Shown: piece after piece, positions 6,791-7,140 of the stretch
Layout: each line of letters begins with the position of its first letter
Numbering within the stretch: the first letter of the stretch is position 1
NCBI GenBank assembly: GCA_904501955.1
Contig: CAJGCY010000131.1
Span: 1-7,140, forward strand
Direction of reading: 5' to 3'
Length of the DNA stretch: 7,140 nucleotides
Origin: an uncultured Akkermansia sp.
Lineage (GTDB): Bacteria > Verrucomicrobiota > Verrucomicrobiia > Verrucomicrobiales > Akkermansiaceae
The notes under the pieces: generated by a model
Database searches by the model: none
What the model was told of the DNA's origin: nothing
What the model saw: only the letters and a program-made list of their open reading frames with translations
Made by a program: the position numbers and the translations under genes

Positions 6791-6850
6791 GACACGAACC
6801 AAGCATTAAAATGCCATTTGTCTGAGTTGTAGGCCGAACGGAGCAGCAAA
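6791..6850 (+). repeat. 60-base direct repeat, copy 2 (downstream of hipBA)
   Basis: This copy is 57 of 60 identical to 4961-5020 and in the same orientation. It lacks the right half of the internal hairpin seen in copy 1: after GAGCAGCAAA it runs into AAAAATGG instead of CTGCTCAAAATGG. It looks like a copy that lost about five bases at the hairpin loop and then diverges. Sequence similarity on the left stops abruptly at 6791. Confidence 0.85.
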
Positions 6851-7053
6851 AAAAATGGTGGCAGAGGCCCTGTGAGTTCGCCCCCCCCTTGTAGCTCCCT
6901 CTACAAGACTCGTGTGGGTTCGACTACCATCCCCCCTACGTTACAAGGGGAGTTCTAATTAGTCTCTACTGCGCGACAAATCGGAAGTTGAAGAACAGTT
7001 TGCGAGCGACATACGCTCCGTCGCACCGGGCTCAATTTTATTTTTTCCGCTAA
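6851..7053. other. Non-coding stretch with several possible RNA-like stems
   Basis: No gene is supported here. Visible structure includes a perfect 7-base stem CTTGTAG (6888-6894) with CTACAAG (6901-6907) around CTCCCT; an alternative 9-base pairing of CCCCTTGTA (6885-6893) with TACAAGGGG (6942-6950); and GAGCG-ACATA-CGCTC (7004-7018). The segment GTGGGTTCGACTACCAT (6914-6930) looks like a tRNA T-arm, but I find no matching acceptor, D-arm or 7-base anticodon loop. It may be a tRNA-derived remnant or an unrelated structured RNA. Confidence 0.35.
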
Positions 7054-7139
7054 CAGGGGTTGCGCGGCTACGCCGCTCCACCCCTGCCTAAGGGCTGACG
7101 CCCCTTATCGGGGCTTCAAATTCCGCTCGCTTCGCTCGC
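7054..7139. repeat. REP-like cluster of GC-rich palindromes at the window end
   Basis: Three structures lie side by side. CAGGGGT (7054-7060) pairs with ACCCCTG (7080-7086) around an inner GCGGC-TAC-GCCGC hairpin (7064-7076). TAAGGG (7089-7094) pairs with CCCTTA (7102-7107), competing with GCCCC-TTATC-GGGGC (7100-7114). GCTCGCTTCGCTCGC (7125-7139) is a mirror-symmetric direct repeat. Such clusters are typical of intergenic repetitive families and are not coding. The cluster may continue beyond the window. Confidence 0.6.
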
Positions 7140-7140
7140 C

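Noticed and set aside
4961..6850. CRISPR array or integron attC cassette
   Set aside because: There are only two repeats about 1.8 kb apart, not regularly spaced short spacers. I cannot find paired attC core boxes (GTTRRRY and RYYYAAC) in either repeat, and no integrase is present.
6855..6937. A tRNA or tmRNA gene
   Set aside because: Only a T-arm-like piece is visible, with a G-A mismatch next to the loop. The candidate anticodon hairpin has a 6-base loop and no acceptor stem can be paired.

Overview
The window divides into three parts. The left two thirds (to about 4830) is GC-rich and densely coding on the + strand: the 3' part of a Gfo/Idh/MocA-family NAD(P)-dependent oxidoreductase, then, after a 21-base gap, a complete gene for HrpA, a large DEAH-box RNA helicase. 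From about 4830 the base composition drops sharply towards A+T. This second part carries a complete, intact-looking hipBA toxin-antitoxin operon: a 73-residue Xre/Cro-type HipB antitoxin overlapping by 4 bases a 414-residue HipA Ser/Thr kinase toxin. The third part, from 6650 to the end, is about 490 bases with no gene that I can support. It is full of short inverted repeats and becomes GC-rich again towards the end, finishing in REP-like palindromes.

Two observations stand out. First, the hipBA promoter region carries three 18-base inverted repeats of the form TATTCC-N6-GGAATA that start at 5070, 5120 and 5170, exactly 50 bases apart. The third covers the predicted transcription start, the Shine-Dalgarno sequence and the first base of the hipB start codon. 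The sites have the same total length as the known E. coli HipB operator (TATCC-N8-GGATA) and resemble it. Second, the operon is bracketed by two direct copies of a 60-base sequence (4961-5020 and 6791-6850, 57 of 60 identical), which suggests a module bounded by a dispersed repeat. On the minus strand that repeat reads as an open peptide tail ending in a stop codon.

How the genes work together: hipB and hipA form one translationally coupled unit. HipB should neutralise HipA and repress the operon, and HipA should phosphorylate a cellular target and stop growth when free. The oxidoreductase and hrpA are close enough to be co-transcribed, but their functions are not obviously related. The hipBA block looks like an accessory insertion downstream of hrpA.

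Organism: a Gram-negative-type bacterium with a moderately high-GC genome. The HrpA type, the cysteine-containing Gfo/Idh/MocA subfamily, weak Shine-Dalgarno use before hrpA and REP-like intergenic palindromes would fit the Verrucomicrobiota/PVC group. This is an impression, not a demonstration, and no marker in the window settles it.
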